Source: Cristatella mucedo
Lineage: Eukaryota; Bryozoa; Phylactolaemata; Cristatellidae
Assembly: GCA_009760855.2 (NCBI GenBank)
Contig: WPIO01000008.1
Location: 2,318,501-2,382,500 of the forward strand
Length of the DNA stretch: 64,000 nt
Reading direction: 5' to 3'
The notes beneath the pieces were generated by a model. The model searched no databases, was not told the origin of the DNA, and was given only the letters and a program-made list of their open reading frames with translations. A program made the translations under genes and the position numbers. Positions 34,001-44,373 of this stretch are shown here, in pieces; position 1 is the stretch's first letter; every line of letters begins with the position of its first letter.

Positions 34001-35575
34001 GCCTGACTATAGCTTTTACAGTTTCAGTGGAGTGCTGCCTCTTGAACCCTGATTAAAATGTTTCTGACATTTCATTCTTTTCAATATGTTCAACCCGCTG
34101 CTTAGCAACAATTTTTTCAAGAATCCCTGACAAGAAAAGAAGAAGGGAAACTGGGCGATAGTTTACAAGGACCTCTGTATCTAATCCAGTCCTTTTAAGT
34201 GTCTAACGATTGCTGATTTGAAGAACTTGAGCACGACCCCTTTTTCCAAATAAGCCTTAAAAATCTCGGTTATGCCAGGGCAAAGTTAGTCTGCCAGTGA
34301 AGGCCACAGAGATAATGGTATAGGGCTTTCAGGAGACGAACTCTTTTTGCTAGACCTTATTAAGGTAGCCACATCGCATGCAGAAACCTCGGAAAACCTT
34401 TCAAGGAAGGTCACAGATTGTGATACCAAAATTGCTTTAGTCGGAGGGGGCTTTATGGAAGCACGAATGTACACAATTTTTTTAGTAAAGAAGGCTGAAA
34501 ACTTTTCGGCTGAGCCGTTAATATCTGGGGAGTCAAACCTCACAGCATTGGCCAGTAAATGGTTAACTGTCGTATAAATCTGTTTAGGGTCCGACTGGCA
34601 GGAATTCAGCTTTCGAGTGAAAAAAGAAGCCCTAGCTTGTTTAAGCTTCCGGGTGTAAACTCGAAGGAATTCTTTGAAATTGACTAGATCTGCATCAGAC
34701 CCTGATCTCTTGGAATGATATTCACGCCTGCGCTTAACCCGGCGCATCTTTAGGAGTTTTTTGTAAATTGAAAGGAATCTCCACGACTTTGTACACGGGT
34801 AGAATGAACAGGAGCATGCTTGTCAAGAGCACTCCTGAGTGTCATGTTCGTGAGGGTATCGAGGGTGTCGGTCGAGTCTGAATGCAGATCAGGAAGACCT
34901 GCACCACAAATAGATTTCAAAAACTTGTCAATGTCAATGCTTTGCAGGTTACGTCGCTTGACAAGTTCGACATTACCCTGTACGTATAAGGGAGCAGGAA
35001 CAGTAAACGAGACCGAAAAAGATCTGAGAGGGTCAGTGGGCACACCACAAGGTCAGTGGGGAGGACATCTTAAGTGATCACGAGATCTAGAATATGGCCA
35101 CCGACGTGGGTGGTATGATGAACGTGTTGGACCAAACCAAAATTCTCCATGCAGTCAAGAAATGAGCGGACCTGGCTGTTGATATGGTTCTCAACATGAA
35201 TATTGAAGTCTCCAGCAATCAGTAACGGCCTGTCACACACAAATATTTTAGTGAGGAACTCTGAAAACTCCTCTAGAAACAAGTTTAGACAGCCAGAAGG
35301 AGGCCGGTATATCACACCAGTGAGAGGCATTGTCTCTCATTAAGACCTGATTGCAACCGATTCAAACGATGGCCCATGCAAAAAACTGCACATCTTATAG
35401 TCAAAGGATTCGCGAACAACAATTGCAACCCCGCCACCAACCTTGTCAGAACGCATGGACTGATAGAATGAGAACCCGGGTGAATTGGTCTCAGATATAC
35501 AGCTACTGGAACAAGGCGTAAGCAGAAATGCATCTAGCTTCTCCTGGACCACCTGATCGCGGATAAGTAACCCGG
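31008..35575 (-). mobile_element. LINE-B, most complete copy, split by a LINE-A
   Basis: Minus-strand order. The endonuclease region (35575 to about 35060) has SPGFSFYQSMRSDKVGGGVA, IYRPPSGCLNLFLEEFSEFL, the APE-type GDFNIHV block, and HHTTHVGGHILDLVIT. A linker follows (35043-34290), and the RT begins before the break at 34024. After the LINE-A, RT resumes at 32371 with [54 protein letters not shown] and the C-terminal region. The 3' end is at about 31008, with the family's GACGGAGATACATTACT end. No intact ORF remains, but divergence is modest. The true 5' end is missing. Confidence 0.88.
32378..34018 (-). mobile_element. LINE-A, longest copy, nested in LINE-B
   Basis: The minus-strand frame 33905-32610 (431 codons, no stop) covers much of an L2/CR1-like reverse transcriptase: [68 protein letters not shown], the LNDDTTNLLVMG block and the C-terminal WLPVRQRIDF and [12 protein letters not shown] blocks. 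Its frame continues upstream to the truncation (NLSNYRPVSLLPFLSKTLER). No endonuclease is present. The 3' end has the stem-loop and (ATT)n at about 32378-32400. CAGTTT flanks both ends (32372-32377 and 34019-34024). Confidence 0.93.
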
Positions 35576-35779
35576 AATAAGTAACACGGATAAGTTGGTT
35601 TTTAACGAGTGGACAAGAGCCATCTCAATGTGTGCAGGCTTGCAGATTCAGTCAGATGCACATGAGATCTGGGATGCCACACGTGTGAGCCCTTTCCTGC
35701 TGCTAGGAGCTGCCGTTAGTCGTGCTGTTTTGCTCCAGCGGATATGTGTAGCTCGGCTTAAGTGCTTCATAGATGCATC

Positions 35780-36620
35780 GAATATAATTAAAGTAATACT
35801 ATATTTGTATGGCTACATCAAGAAAACTAAATCTCTTTTCTTGGCTTTTAAAATATGCTGTAAAATTTAAAACACGCTGTCATGACTGAGTTGAGGGTTT
35901 TTGGGAACATACGAACTAAAGGCATGGTCTCCAAAGGATTCGAGGTTGGTTCCAGGCACAGCTAAATGACTTGAATCAGAAGACCGGGTGGTACGATGCT
36001 TAGCCTGATTGGAAAGGAGGCCGACTAGGTAGAACCAAGCAAGAGAATGTAGGGACTTAAAAAAGTGAGTGACAAAATCTTGAAGTCGATACGCAGCTTG
36101 ACGTGAAGCCTGTGCAGATCGGTGAAAATTGGTGGAATACCGCACTGCGACATTCATGACAGACAAGCGTCCCTTCGGATTTTTGCATTAACTGTAAGTG
36201 CCATATTGTGTAGGCTTTAAGACCTGCGAGTAGTTAGTCACAAAAGTCGAGACCGGTATGTCACAAATGCATGGATTTGGATGTGTTATCCCTGTCTAAG
36301 CAGGTCAGAATTTTAGCAATGTTTCGTAGCTGAAAGTAGGCAGACTCGATTGAATGTGTAGCTGATGCGGTCGTGTTGGGAAACTTCGCTATGGAGCAGG
36401 GCGCCGAGATTTCGTGCAGCTGCTACTGGAGATACGTTGAGCTGGTTGAGCCCATTTGAGGGTTAGCTTTTCCAATTTATGAGTCACACTAGGTTTGCCC
36501 GTAATCAGTAAGTTGGTCTTACCGTCAACCGCACGGTAATCGAGTGAGCTGAGTGGGTCAGACACGAAACAAGTCCCCATCCCCACGCTTTGCATTGGCA
36601 CTGCAGTAGTCAATACTATA
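35780..36620 (-). mobile_element. LINE-A-related copy, old
   Basis: Tail-like AATCTCTTTTCTTGGCTTTT at 35829. The minus-strand coding remnants include NQAKHRTTRSSDSSHLAVPG, LESFGDHAFSSYVPK and NLLITGKPSVTHKLEKLTL. It is more diverged than the common LINE-A copies and shares features with the copy at 41590-42425. Confidence 0.7.
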
Positions 36621-37130
36621 ATAACAACTATTATGATAATCTTAAGTGAAGCAGCCGGCGTTAGCAGCAAACATTAGTTGCCCATAGGAATGCTAGTGTC
36701 TTCGATATACCAGAGAATGCGATCACAACAGCTGAAATACTACACTCAGATGCAGCAGCTAGCTCCAAACCAAATAATCCTAAAATAGTAAGATTGTGCT
36801 AATAATGGTATGCCCGTGCAACGATAGATAGTGGCCTGATGTGTGCCATGGAAATTAATCAATACTGGGACGGTTGTCTACCACTGGCTTCCTTAACAAC
36901 TTAACTCCTGAATACACTTTCGCGGTGTCTCGAAGCTTTTCCTATGCCTATCGACAGCCGTCCGGTTGTGCCTCTCGTCAGTGAGCCGTATCGTAAGTCC
37001 GGCTATATACCAACAGCCTTGGAGCGACAAGTCGCACGACTGATCGTATCACGGGATGAGCAGTAAGTAGCCCCAATCCTGGAGATCTGGATCGAATATT
37101 ACGACTAGCTGTAGAGCTGTTCGTCAGAGG
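36621..37130. other. Unassigned DNA
   Basis: No gene or recognisable repeat between the old LINE-A relative and SINE-1 copy 4. Confidence 0.4.
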
Positions 37131-37176
37131 ATAAATAAATTGCAAATATTTGCTGATGTAACAGCCTCGTTTGTAT
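37131..37176 (-). mobile_element. SINE-1 copy 4, tail part
   Basis: ATAAATAAATTGCAAATATT, then TGCTGATGTAACAGCCTCGT and TTGTAT. This is the tail side of a SINE-1, cut at the LTR insertion. Confidence 0.82.
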
Positions 37177-37470
37177 TGTAACGCCGAATGCTCGGCGGAG
37201 TAGGCTTAACCGGCCGCTCGCCTAGCGGCGTAACCTACCGCCTAATGCCGTTCGGTGCGCGCCTTCGCGAAATAAGCGGGCCGCCACGAAATGAGCGTTT
37301 CTGGCGCTGACCTACTTATCGTTACTAAAGGGGGTCGTGAGTCCGCGGCGTGGATTGGAAAGCGAGACACACAAGTTGGGGATTTTACTGAGCTTTATTC
37401 GCAAGCGCACAGTCGCTTCGCGTCTAGCTCAGCTTTATCTTCACACTCCTCGCACGCTCTCAACAGCACG

Positions 37471-37805
37471 AGCACTCTTGCGGAGGGAATACGTACCCGC
37501 ACTTAGGCTACCTACGTCTATCGTGGGGAACGACCCAGATAGGACGAGGAGCCCGAACCGGAGCCTCGACCTTGACCGGAGAACTAGGGCTCCGCTTCCA
37601 CCTTACGGCCGGAATACCTCATGCACTACGCCAAGCACTCTTGCGGAGGAAACAAGTCTCCACACTTGGGCTACTTACGTCTCTAGTGGGCACGACCCAA
37701 GTAGACTGAGCCCGAACCGGAGCCTAGACCCTGACCGGAGAACTAGGACTCCGCTTCCACCTTACGGCAGGAATACCTCATGCACTACGCCAAGCACTCT
37801 TGGTG
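37471..37805. repeat. Tandem duplication, about 160-bp unit
   Basis: Units begin at 37471, 37634 and (partial) 37793 with AGCACTCTTG. Shared blocks include GACCGGAGAACTAGG and CTCCGCTTCCACCTTACGGC. Inside the solo LTR. Confidence 0.9.
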
Positions 37806-37825
37806 AAACCACGTGCACGCGCGCA

Positions 37826-37873
37826 TGCACGCACGCACACACACAACACACACACACACACAACACACACACA
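37826..37873. repeat. (CA)n microsatellite
   Basis: Interrupted CA run with GCACGCACGCAC start, inside the solo LTR. Confidence 0.92.
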
Positions 37874-38098
37874 AAACAGAAGAAACACAAAATGCGAGCT
37901 CAAGCGCTATACGAAAGTATTTGGTGGCGTCCACCGAATCCTCCTGGCGCTGTCTCATCCTGTCTCTCAATCGCCGGCGAACAGCCTGCCCTCCTTCCTC
38001 GCTTTCAGAAAAACGAGTCCGGCAACTACCGGTGATGGTGTCGAGACGGAGCCGAAGATGAAGAAGAGGCTCCAGCGAGCGTCGCCCTATCATTATAT

Positions 38099-38370
38099 AA
38101 CTAGCCGGGACAATGGGGTTGACACTCGAGCCAGTATCAATCACCTCAGCAACCTCTGCATCCCCTTGCTCTCCGCTTGAGAACGCAGATGCTCTTCACC
38201 CACTTCTTTTGTTCTCACGGAGACCGTCCAGCAAATCTAGGATGACTGGCGGCGACAGCGATCTTCGGCAAGCGTTGCCCAATTCTCAAATTGCTAGCCG
38301 GAACTATAGGGTTGACATTCAAGCCAATATCAGTCACTTCAGCGACCTCTGTGTCCTCTTGCTCTAGGAC
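38099..38370. repeat. Direct repeat, period about 193 bp
   Basis: Blocks beginning CTAGCCGG at 38101 and 38294 share GGGTTGACA, AGCCA.TATCA.TCAC and GACCTCTG.GTCC-like sequence over about 75 bp. Inside the solo LTR, around its TATA-like motif. Confidence 0.85.
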
Positions 38371-38436
38371 AGATGTGCTTCCTGCTGAGCAATTCTCATG
38401 CGCTCTAAAAATGAGTCGGGCCGGCGCTGTGCTACA

Positions 38437-38577
38437 GTATAGTGGCGGAAAAGCCTTGACGGCTTTCACCACTTCCGCTTGCAGTTGGCAATAAAGGTTC
38501 GCCTACTGCAGGATTCGAACCCGTGACCTCGGCCGTGAAGAGCTAGGAGCGCCTTGGCTCCTGGGCTATCACGGCCC
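38437..38577 (-). mobile_element. SINE-1 copy 4, head part
   Basis: Continues the SINE after the solo LTR: GGCGGAAAAGCCTTGACGGC, CAGGATTCGAACCCGTGACC (B box) and CTATCACGGCC. The head hairpin is altered compared with other copies. Confidence 0.82.
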
Positions 38578-38834
38578 AGGATAACGTTCAGACGTCGTCA
38601 GGCGGCCGCCAAAGGGGACTCGCCCAAATATGAGCACTCGCCAATGTTCCTCTCGACACTTCCAATCGGTTCCTCTCCTCGTCTAGTTTAAAGAAGTCGG
38701 CCGATAGCAACAGCATCATGTCTGCAAGGGTTCTTTTTATTTTTGTCAATTGCTTCAGCTGTATCTTCGAATCATTAGTGCGGCTGCTTACTGTTAGCGT
38801 GTAAGTGATATAGCCGAAGCTCGAATTGCCTTCT

Positions 38835-39480
38835 CTAAAGGCTCAGCCTAAAAGGAGAACAGTCACTGTGAGCCAAGAACGCTAGCATGTGGAGTTCCAC
38901 AGGTGATACACTTGCTCTAGATGAAGCCTGACTGCGACATCCACTGGCCTTGGTCGAACGTGAGGTACGATTCGAACCTCGTCCCGAGTCTCGTCGACCG
39001 GATCGGCGCCCTTCGTTCTTAAATTGCTCGTGCAGGATCCGGCGTTCAACAGCGCGGAAAGCTTCCGGAAGATCAAGCGCAGCGAGTGGGAGTGACGTTG
39101 CCGCCATCGTGGCTAGCGAGAATGTCATTAATCACACTGAGAGCCGTTTCAGAGGAATAGCGCAGCTTTGGCCGAGCTGAAAATTTTCTGGTTGATCAAT
39201 CCTGACTAGATTTTCTGTAGAGATGTGTCTATTAAAAACGAAAGTGGGGAGACTGGACGGTGATTAGCTAGAACCTCACAATCCAATTCCGGCCTTGCGA
39301 GTAGATCGAGTGGCATCGGATGTTAGTGGCTTTGGAACAAACCCTTTATTGAGTGAAACATTAAAACCTGAGAATCGAAGAGTCGGCCACTGTGTAGCCC
39401 ATAAGTGAAGGCAAGAAATGGCCGTTTAATATATAGCCTCCGGTGACGAACTCTTTAATGACCTTGATTATTTTACCGCG
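38835..39480 (-). mobile_element. LINE-B-related relic
   Basis: On the minus strand, SETALSVINDILASHDGGNVT (about 39125) matches the ETALL..NNDIL.SNDDGNVT block. Further on, ITCGTPHASVLGS (about 38900) matches [11 protein letters not shown]. Both are heavily frameshifted, marking an old copy. Confidence 0.65.
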
Positions 39481-39489
39481 CCATCCAGC

Positions 39490-41580
39490 AGTTGTGTGCT
39501 ACTGCGGCTTCGGCTGTCGTAATTGGCGAAGCGCCTTGACACTAATGTATTAATACATGCCTCGCCTGTGGCCAATAGTTAAGCCACTGACGCAGAGCAG
39601 CGTCAGGCCACTAATGCATATTATATTTCGTGTCGTCTGCTACGATTGATCGAACTCTTTTATATGTACGCGTTGAGAGTAATAAAGGAGAGTCTGGTTT
39701 ACCGCTCTCCTTCGTCCGCTGCGCCTATGAAACGGTGGCGTGGTAATCTTTAGCTGTGCTCGAGGCTTTGAGCCAGGTGGCAGTTTCGAGGCTCGGCGCC
39801 GGTCGGCAGGTCAGCGGTACCGCTCCGAGCACCGCGCGCGCACGCACGCACGAGTGTGCCGTTTTACGACAGGGCTTGTTCCGCCGGAAGCGTGTACACC
39901 TCCGTCGATGACGAGCGGACTTCTGTGCGCTGCGGGCGTGGACTTGTTTTCTTCTCCAAGTACGGACACTCTCGATCGCTCCCGCCGCGTTCCGCTACTC
40001 CGTCGGCACGCCTGCGTCCGTGTACGTTGCACTGACAAGTCGCTAGCCGCGGCTCCAAGCCTCTTGGCTTCGCTTCCGGTTTTTTCTCGTGTCGGCCAGA
40101 ACCGGCACCCATTACGTGCGCTGCGTTTGAGGCCTAGTTTTGTAAAAATGACGGAAAAGTAGAAACAGGCAAGAATTCCGGAGTGCTTTGCTGCATCAGG
40201 TTCTTTTTAGAGCTATTTCTTTTATTTATTTTATTTCAGCGCAATGAATGCGTGCGGTTGAAGTGGGAGAGACGAACCTGCGGGAACCAGCGAGTTTGTC
40301 ATCGACGGAGGACATACAGTTTTTTGAAAGAGTCTGTAAAAGAATTGTCTTTAATTTTTCATTGAATATTTTTCAAGTGGCTTGCGACTGCATTGCACTT
40401 CCGTCGTATAATAGCCGCGACGACTGGAGATGGCAGGCAGTCCACTGGGCATCTACCGCTCATAGGCTCCGCCCACAACGGGTTGAGCCCACTCCCACCA
40501 CCTCGCTACCGCAAGCGGGCGGCCGGGGACTGTGGGATCGTGTACTGCGGCAGCACATGAAGGAAGTAGACGAGCGTACCGCTAAGGTCGTACCTTGAGC
40601 TCTTGTCAGTAGCCTGGTTTTGCTGCGGTAAGCGGCGAGGGGAGCGGCCTGCGCTGTGGCGTTATCAGATAGCTCTTCTCAGGCTAGCTCTTCGGTGGGT
40701 GGATGGTGGGAAAATGAGGTCCGTGTCGTCGTTGCCGTAGGCGTCGCTGATTTTTCACCTATTTTGCCTACGAGCGCCCAGAGTATGTGCCAGATTGCAG
40801 CTTTCCAGGTATAGCTTTTCGAGACGCTGCAGCGACGGCCGAAAAGCTTCAGTGCTTAAATGTCGGCTCGTGCTCCAGCAGCCGGTTCTGATGCTGCGTG
40901 TTTGTCTGGCCGAAAAATTCGAAGCTTCTGCGCCTAGCTCGCTGGCCCGCAGTGGGTAGCAGTCATCATAATCAGCCTTCGCTTCGCTTAGATCAGCTTA
41001 CATCGTTACAGCTGTTACAACCTTGTGTTCGAATGAGAATCGCTCGTGCTGCTGCTGCTGGCGCGCGGCTACGGCTGCTGTCGTTGTGACACCCACATCC
41101 CTTCGTTTCTGTCAGCTTGGCTATCTCGACCGCCAGGATATTCTGTGAGCTGGTCGCTGATTGCTTGTCAAGCTTCGGGGGGGGGGACGATGGCCGCCAT
41201 TTCAAACTGGCCGCGATTTCAGCCTCGCGACAGAGCGAATATGCCTGTAGACCAGACTCCGGATGTGTCTTAGTTTAGCGTGCTCAAACGTACAAGACGC
41301 TTCGTCTCGTCTGCCATTGCTTATACAAGCTATCGTGACACTGCTCTCCAGCCGTTTGCACTTCTTACGCATCGTCAGGTGTGGCATGTCGAGTCGTACC
41401 GCGTCAGGCAGCCATTCAGTGCCCCATTCAGCTTAAGTGCTTGGGTACTCGAGGCTCGACCAACTGTCCTTTGCGCCTTTTGCTGCTTCCATCGGCTCTG
41501 ATCTCTAAGTCGCACTCACTTTTCTTTATGGAAAGCTGCTGTTTACGCTCCTGATTGGCCGGATATGCAGAAAGCCGGAG
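39490..41580. other. Unassigned, partly GC-rich DNA
   Basis: No gene that I can support. LTR-like signals at 39650-39740 (TTTTATATG, AATAAAGG, then GGTGGCGTGGTAATC, which resembles a primer-binding region) are noted but not proven. Open frames at 39740-40162 and 40248-40598 have no recognised domain. A 9-G run is near 41178. Confidence 0.35.
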
Positions 41581-41589
41581 AGAGTAGGT

Positions 41590-42425
41590 TACTATTGTCT
41601 GTACACAATCTGGGTGCACTGTTCCAAAGTGACCTTTCACTAGGTGACCACATCAGCTCCACAGTCAAGTCTTCCATCTTTCTGCTTCATAACATTGCAA
41701 CAATTCGGGCCTGCTTAATATTAATAATAATAATAATTCACTTGCTTAGGCAAGGATAGCACAACCAATTTGTCCAAGCATTTGTGACAGCCTGTCTTGA
41801 CTCTTGTTACTCACTTCTTGCAGGTCTATTGGCCTGTGCCATTAGTCTCATACTGTTGGTGCAAATCTCTGCAGCTATGCTTGTGTGCCGTGAACGTCAC
41901 AATTGTCAAATAATGCCACCGACTTCTGGCTCTGGCTTTTCATCAAGCAATGTTTTGACTTCAAGACTTTGTATATTCACCTTTTCTTCTTGGTTCTACC
42001 TAGCCGATCTATTTCCCAATCAGGCTAAGCATGGTACCACCCTTGTTTTCTACTTAAGTCGTTTAGCTGTTCCTCGGTCTCAGATCCTGCCTTTAGTTAG
42101 TGTATTCCCAAGGTTTGGAAATCAGTCCCGACTGAGTTCACGACATCCCGTGACTTCAAGACATTTAAAACGAGTCTAAAATGCACATTTTCTTAACAGC
42201 ATTTGTTGAGTCTTCGTGCATTGTCTTTGATGTGCCTTTCCAAGCTGATATTGTGCATGTTATCACTAACCATTTGATATTCTTCGTTAACACTATGTAT
42301 AAAGTAGATAGAGTGAGAATTATTTCTCGTTGGGTGCTTTTCCATACAAGTAGCCCCTTAAAATTAATATTATTATTATTACCATAATTACAATAACAAT
42401 ATGATAATAATAATAATAAATACAA
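41590..42425 (+). mobile_element. LINE-A-related copy, old
   Basis: TGGGTGCACTGTTCCAAAGTG, GACCACATCAGCTCCACAGTC, then LLVQISAAMLVCRERHNCQI-type coding and a FPNQAKHGTT block match the LINE-A RT order with many changes. It ends in TATTATTATTACC near 42375. Confidence 0.7.
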
Positions 42426-42473
42426 TAATAATAATAATATACTATTACTATTATTATAGTAGGATCGGAACAA

Positions 42474-42580
42474 CTGGCGACTCTTTATCGCCGGTTGCAA
42501 GCAGGAGCCGTAGCCGAACACAGCTGTTCTGCCGCTATTTAAATGAGGTCCTTGGATCAGCCGACCTTTATTTACTATTT
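42474..42580 (+). mobile_element. SINE-1 relic
   Basis: TGGCGACTCTTTATCGCCGG, TTGCAAGC, then CTGTTCTGCCGCTATTTAAA and TCAGCC...TTTATTTA follow the SINE-1 body and tail order. The head is lost. Confidence 0.6.
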
Positions 42581-42775
42581 TACTCAATGGGGGATCAATG
42601 CTGCCACGCTGGCTCGAGCAGCAGCAGCCCCTGTGCCGCCGCTGCTCCCTGACTAGGCGATGTGGAGACGCGACTGCTCGGCGATTTCTTGCTGGACTGT
42701 GTGAACTATGCTGTCTGGCAGAGGATCGCATGCCAGTGCTTTTACTTCTCTCCTGCTGCCAACTCGGGAGAGGGT

Positions 42776-42976
42776 TAATAATAATAATGATAATTCACTT
42801 GATAAAGTGCCCTCAGAGAACTCAATCTCTCTCTAGGCGCTTTACATTTGCTGTAAAGTGAAATGCAATTGAATGGTAAGTAAAATCCTGCTTGAAAAAC
42901 AAACGAGATGAATAATATGGTTAGGGGTGACATGCACAGGGTCAGCATGCAAATGTGGTTAGTGGCAGCATGCACA
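42776..42976 (-). mobile_element. LINE-A 3' end fragment
   Basis: (TAA)n, the stem-loop tail, and the 3' untranslated region up to GTGGCAGCATGCACAGT, where SINE-2 begins. Confidence 0.88.
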
Positions 42977-43110
42977 GTTAATGTGCTCGCCCCGACCTAG
43001 GTCAAATTTGATGGCCGAGGCTGTGGGCTCGAGTTCCCCCCTGGCATATGAGAAGCGTCTGAACAGAGATCAAGTTCACTTAGGGCGCTATACAAATGAA
43101 TTTTATTATA
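42977..43110 (+). mobile_element. SINE-2 (tRNA-like head, LINE-like tail), copy 1
   Basis: The head region has TAATGTGCTCG and GTGGGCTCGAGTTCC (B-box-like). After GGCATATGAGAAGCGTCTGA comes CTTAGGGCGCTATACAAATG and TTTATTATA. The same order is at 49075-49227 and 63675-63835. The tail matches the 3' end of the LINE at 21425-21737. Confidence 0.65.
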
Positions 43111-44283
43111 CATACCCAAGATTTTGCCGAGGAGGCGTCAAAACATGACCGAGATGGCTGCCCATAAAGGGTCTGAAGGTGCTTACCAGACCATGACCAT
43201 GAGCCGTCCCTCCTCCTGGTATGAGTTTCTTTTCTGCCGGGCGGGAGGCGGCATGGCTAGTACCTGGCCGACTGCATGCATGCATCTCCGTCTATAACGA
43301 TACGGAAAAAATTGGGATGAAGTGGGTGTCAATGCTTGAGAGCATATGTCTATTGCATACGCTGAAAGCTGGAGCAGCTTGCGGTACCTTTGCAAGTGAG
43401 TTGTGCGCATGCTCACTAGCGTTAAGTGAGTCGAAGTCAAGCGAGTGACTTCCTACCGTCGCTCGTGATTTCTTCTCGGTGCCCGAATAGAGGTTGAAAG
43501 AAAGAAATGACACACCGAGCGAGCACGGACGCACATCGGCTCGCTCACCACCGCCACTGCAGAGAGCCTTCGCTCGGCTGTGTGGAGCCGATCGCCGCTC
43601 GAGTGACCTCGGCCACTGCCGCACTGAGCAGAATCTTGATGCTCTCTGCGTGCATCCGATGCTGTCACTGCTTCCCGACTCTCGTCGTGAAACCCGTCGA
43701 TCGTGTGTCCACGCACCTGTCTGCGGACGATTTTACGCCCCGCAGCTTTCGCTCGAGTCTGCGCAGACGAATTTCTATCGAGCTGCTTGCTCTCTTGACA
43801 AGCCCTCGAGCAAGAGCAAAGCCAAGCACACTTCGGCTGCCTGGCTTTGCCCTTGCCCTGTGACGCGGCTGCGCGTTGGCGATGCCACGCCACATGCAGC
43901 CAGCCTCGCTCTGCAGCGGTCTCGGGCTGTTCGAAGGCAGCGGCTGACGTGCTGTGTGAATGCCTGTGCGCCGTTGCAGGGAGCTCGGTGAGGCGATAGC
44001 TAGCTTGCTCGTCACCTTCGGTCGTCGTGGTACGCACAGAGCGTCGCCTGGAGCGTCATTGACGGCAGGCTCTGTCGCTTGCGCCACACCCTGCACTGGT
44101 CGCCCCAGCGCTGCTGAGAGGACCAAAATGGCCGCTGGCCGCCTGCGGCTGCCGCAGTAGCCAGCCAGCCTTCGAGGGCTTGGGGCAGGTGAGCGTAGCA
44201 GCGGCAGCTTCAGCAGCTCCGTATCCTGGGCCTACGGCTGCTAGCTGGGCTGGCTGCCAGGAGTTGCACAAGGAGGAGCAAGA
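43111..44283. other. GC-rich DNA upstream of the PH adaptor start
   Basis: Region 43480-44280 is CpG- and CAG-rich with long open frames on both strands that show no domain; base composition explains them. It is a plausible promoter and 5' untranslated region. CAG|GTGAGC near 44187 could be the donor of a noncoding exon. None of this can be settled by eye. Confidence 0.35.
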
Positions 44284-44373
44284 ATGAGCCGCCGACAGAG
44301 CCTACACCGCAAGGTCGTCATCAAGGAAGGCTTCCTCACGAGAGCGCCAGCTGGCAAGCTGGCCGTGCTCAAG
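44284..44373 (+). CDS. GAB: GAB-like exon 1
   Basis: 30 codons, MSRRQSLHRKVVIKEGFLTR then APAGKLAVLK. The donor is GTTAGC, phase 0. It supplies the first PH strand, and the LK at its end joins SWERRWFVF in exon 2, a typical PH sequence. Confidence 0.72.

Larger units (their letters stand above)
37177..38436 (-). mobile_element. Solo LTR (1260 bp) inserted in SINE-1
   Basis: The block begins TGTAACGCC and ends GCTACA, so either strand reads TG...CA. It is flanked by GTAT at 37173-37176 and 38437-38440, a 4-bp target duplication of a size seen in Ty3/Gypsy and related elements. The SINE-1 body continues on both sides (TTTGTAT before, GTATAGTGGCGGAAAAGCC after). Minus-strand signals fit an LTR: TATA-like TTATATAATG at 38093-38100 and AATAAA at 37394-37399. 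It holds two internal tandem duplications and a CA run. There are no gag or pol genes, hence a solo LTR. Confidence 0.78.

Noticed and set aside
38010-38144. Minus-strand frame with IDTGSSVNPI, resembling a retroviral-type aspartic protease motif
   Set aside because: It lies directly beside the TATA-like motif of the solo LTR. The neighbouring repeat of the same sequence reads TDIGLNVNPI without the motif, and no flanking protease residues follow. Chance is more likely.
43453-44160. Several Arg/Ala-rich frames of 100-190 residues on both strands
   Set aside because: No domain, no splice logic linking them to the PH exons, and composition alone explains their length. Treated as probable promoter or 5' region.
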